NCBI GenBank assembly: GCA_902772565.1 | Contig: CACYBJ010000304.1 | Coordinates: forward strand, 1 to 5,673 | Length of the DNA stretch: 5,673 bases | Origin: an uncultured Lachnospiraceae bacterium | Lineage (GTDB): Bacteria; Bacillota; Clostridia; Lachnospirales; Lachnospiraceae | Direction of reading: 5' to 3' | Part shown: positions 5,214-5,673 of the stretch, piece by piece | Layout: every line of letters begins with the position of its first letter | Position numbering within the stretch: position 1 is the first letter of the stretch | Notes under the pieces: model-generated | Database searches by the model: none | The model's input: the letters and a program-made list of their open reading frames with translations, nothing else | Told to the model about the DNA's origin: nothing | Program-made: the position numbers and the translations under genes

Positions 5214-5673
5214 ATGAAGAAACTTGCATTTATAGGTTTCGGCCTTATCGGAGCCTCTATTGCAAAAGCATTAAAAACAAAGTGTCCGGGTGAATTTGAA
5301 ATAAAAGTTTACGATCATCACACCACACCTTCGGAAGCGCTTCTTACAGCCAAAAGCGACGGCATGGTGGATGCGATTTACAGCGATATAGAATCAGTTC
5401 TGGATTGTGATTTTCTTTTTCTCTGCGCACCTACGTTACGAAACATTGAATATCTTTCGACCATTAAAAAACTGGCAGATGAAAAAGGTCTTACTCTCCC
5501 CTTCATCACCGATGTGGGAAGCGTAAAGGGAAACATTTCCGAAGCAGCAAAATCCCTGGGACTTGAAAAAGTCTTTCTGGGCGGTCATCCCATGGCAGGT
5601 TCAGAAAAAACAGGCTACTTAAATGCCACATCCCATATGCTTGAGAATGCCTACTATATTCTCACCCCTTCCT
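5214..5673 (+). CDS. tyrA: Prephenate dehydrogenase, N-terminal part, cut by window edge
   Basis: The enzyme oxidatively decarboxylates prephenate to 4-hydroxyphenylpyruvate with NAD(P)+, the committed step to tyrosine, in the cytosol. The 153 codons seen begin with the Rossmann dinucleotide-binding motif GFGLIGAS (8-15). Next come LFLCAP (68-73), TDVGSVK (99-105) and the substrate motif GGHPMAGSEKTG (123-134), with the conserved catalytic His125. There is no chorismate mutase domain at the N terminus, so this is a monofunctional-type start. Whether a C-terminal ACT regulatory domain follows is unknown because about half of a typical 280-370-residue protein lies beyond the edge. It is transcribed divergently from the EF-G-like gene from its own promoter, away from the aroK/aroQ block. 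Confidence 0.96.
   Translation, partial: MKKLAFIGFGLIGASIAKALKTKCPGEFEIKVYDHHTTPSEALLTAKSDGMVDAIYSDIESVLDCDFLFLCAPTLRNIEYLSTIKKLADEKGLTLPFITDVGSVKGNISEAAKSLGLEKVFLGGHPMAGSEKTGYLNATSHMLENAYYILTPS

Overview
The window looks like a chromosomal segment of a low-to-moderate GC Firmicute, most likely a clostridium of the Lachnospiraceae type (Butyrivibrio/Roseburia-like). This is inferred from the strong AGGAGG-type ribosome binding sites, textbook TTGAAA/TATAAT promoters, the YqeG family protein and the style of the proteins. No rRNA or other direct taxonomic marker is present.

Layout, reading the minus strand from right to left: a promoter at about 5010-5038 drives an EF-G-like translational GTPase (2851-4938), which ends at a strong hairpin terminator (2814-2848). 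Next comes a membrane-anchored GGDEF protein (1689-2771), then a fused YqeG-type HAD phosphatase plus shikimate kinase (584-1618). A 160-bp spacer (424-583) follows, holding two near-identical 51/52-bp hairpin repeats around a third AT-rich hairpin. Last is the type II 3-dehydroquinate dehydratase gene aroQ, whose 3' end lies outside the window. On the plus strand, diverging from the EF-G-like gene, a near-consensus promoter (5153-5181) drives tyrA (prephenate dehydrogenase), cut by the right edge.

Three of the five genes belong to aromatic amino acid synthesis. AroQ makes 3-dehydroshikimate, the AroK half of the fusion phosphorylates shikimate, and TyrA diverts prephenate to tyrosine. The EF-G-like GTPase and the GGDEF protein sit between the two aromatic blocks. 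The terminator separates the EF-G-like gene from the GGDEF/aroK/aroQ group, so the latter three may be co-transcribed from a weak promoter near the terminator.

The most unusual points are the duplicated hairpin repeat abutting the aroQ ribosome binding site, the YqeG-AroK fusion, and the altered GTPase motifs of the EF-G-like protein. I found no mobile element with a transposase, CRISPR array, tRNA or rRNA, and no convincing unknown multi-gene system. No gene-free stretch exceeds 300 bases; the longest is the divergent tyrA/EF-G-like spacer (4939-5213).
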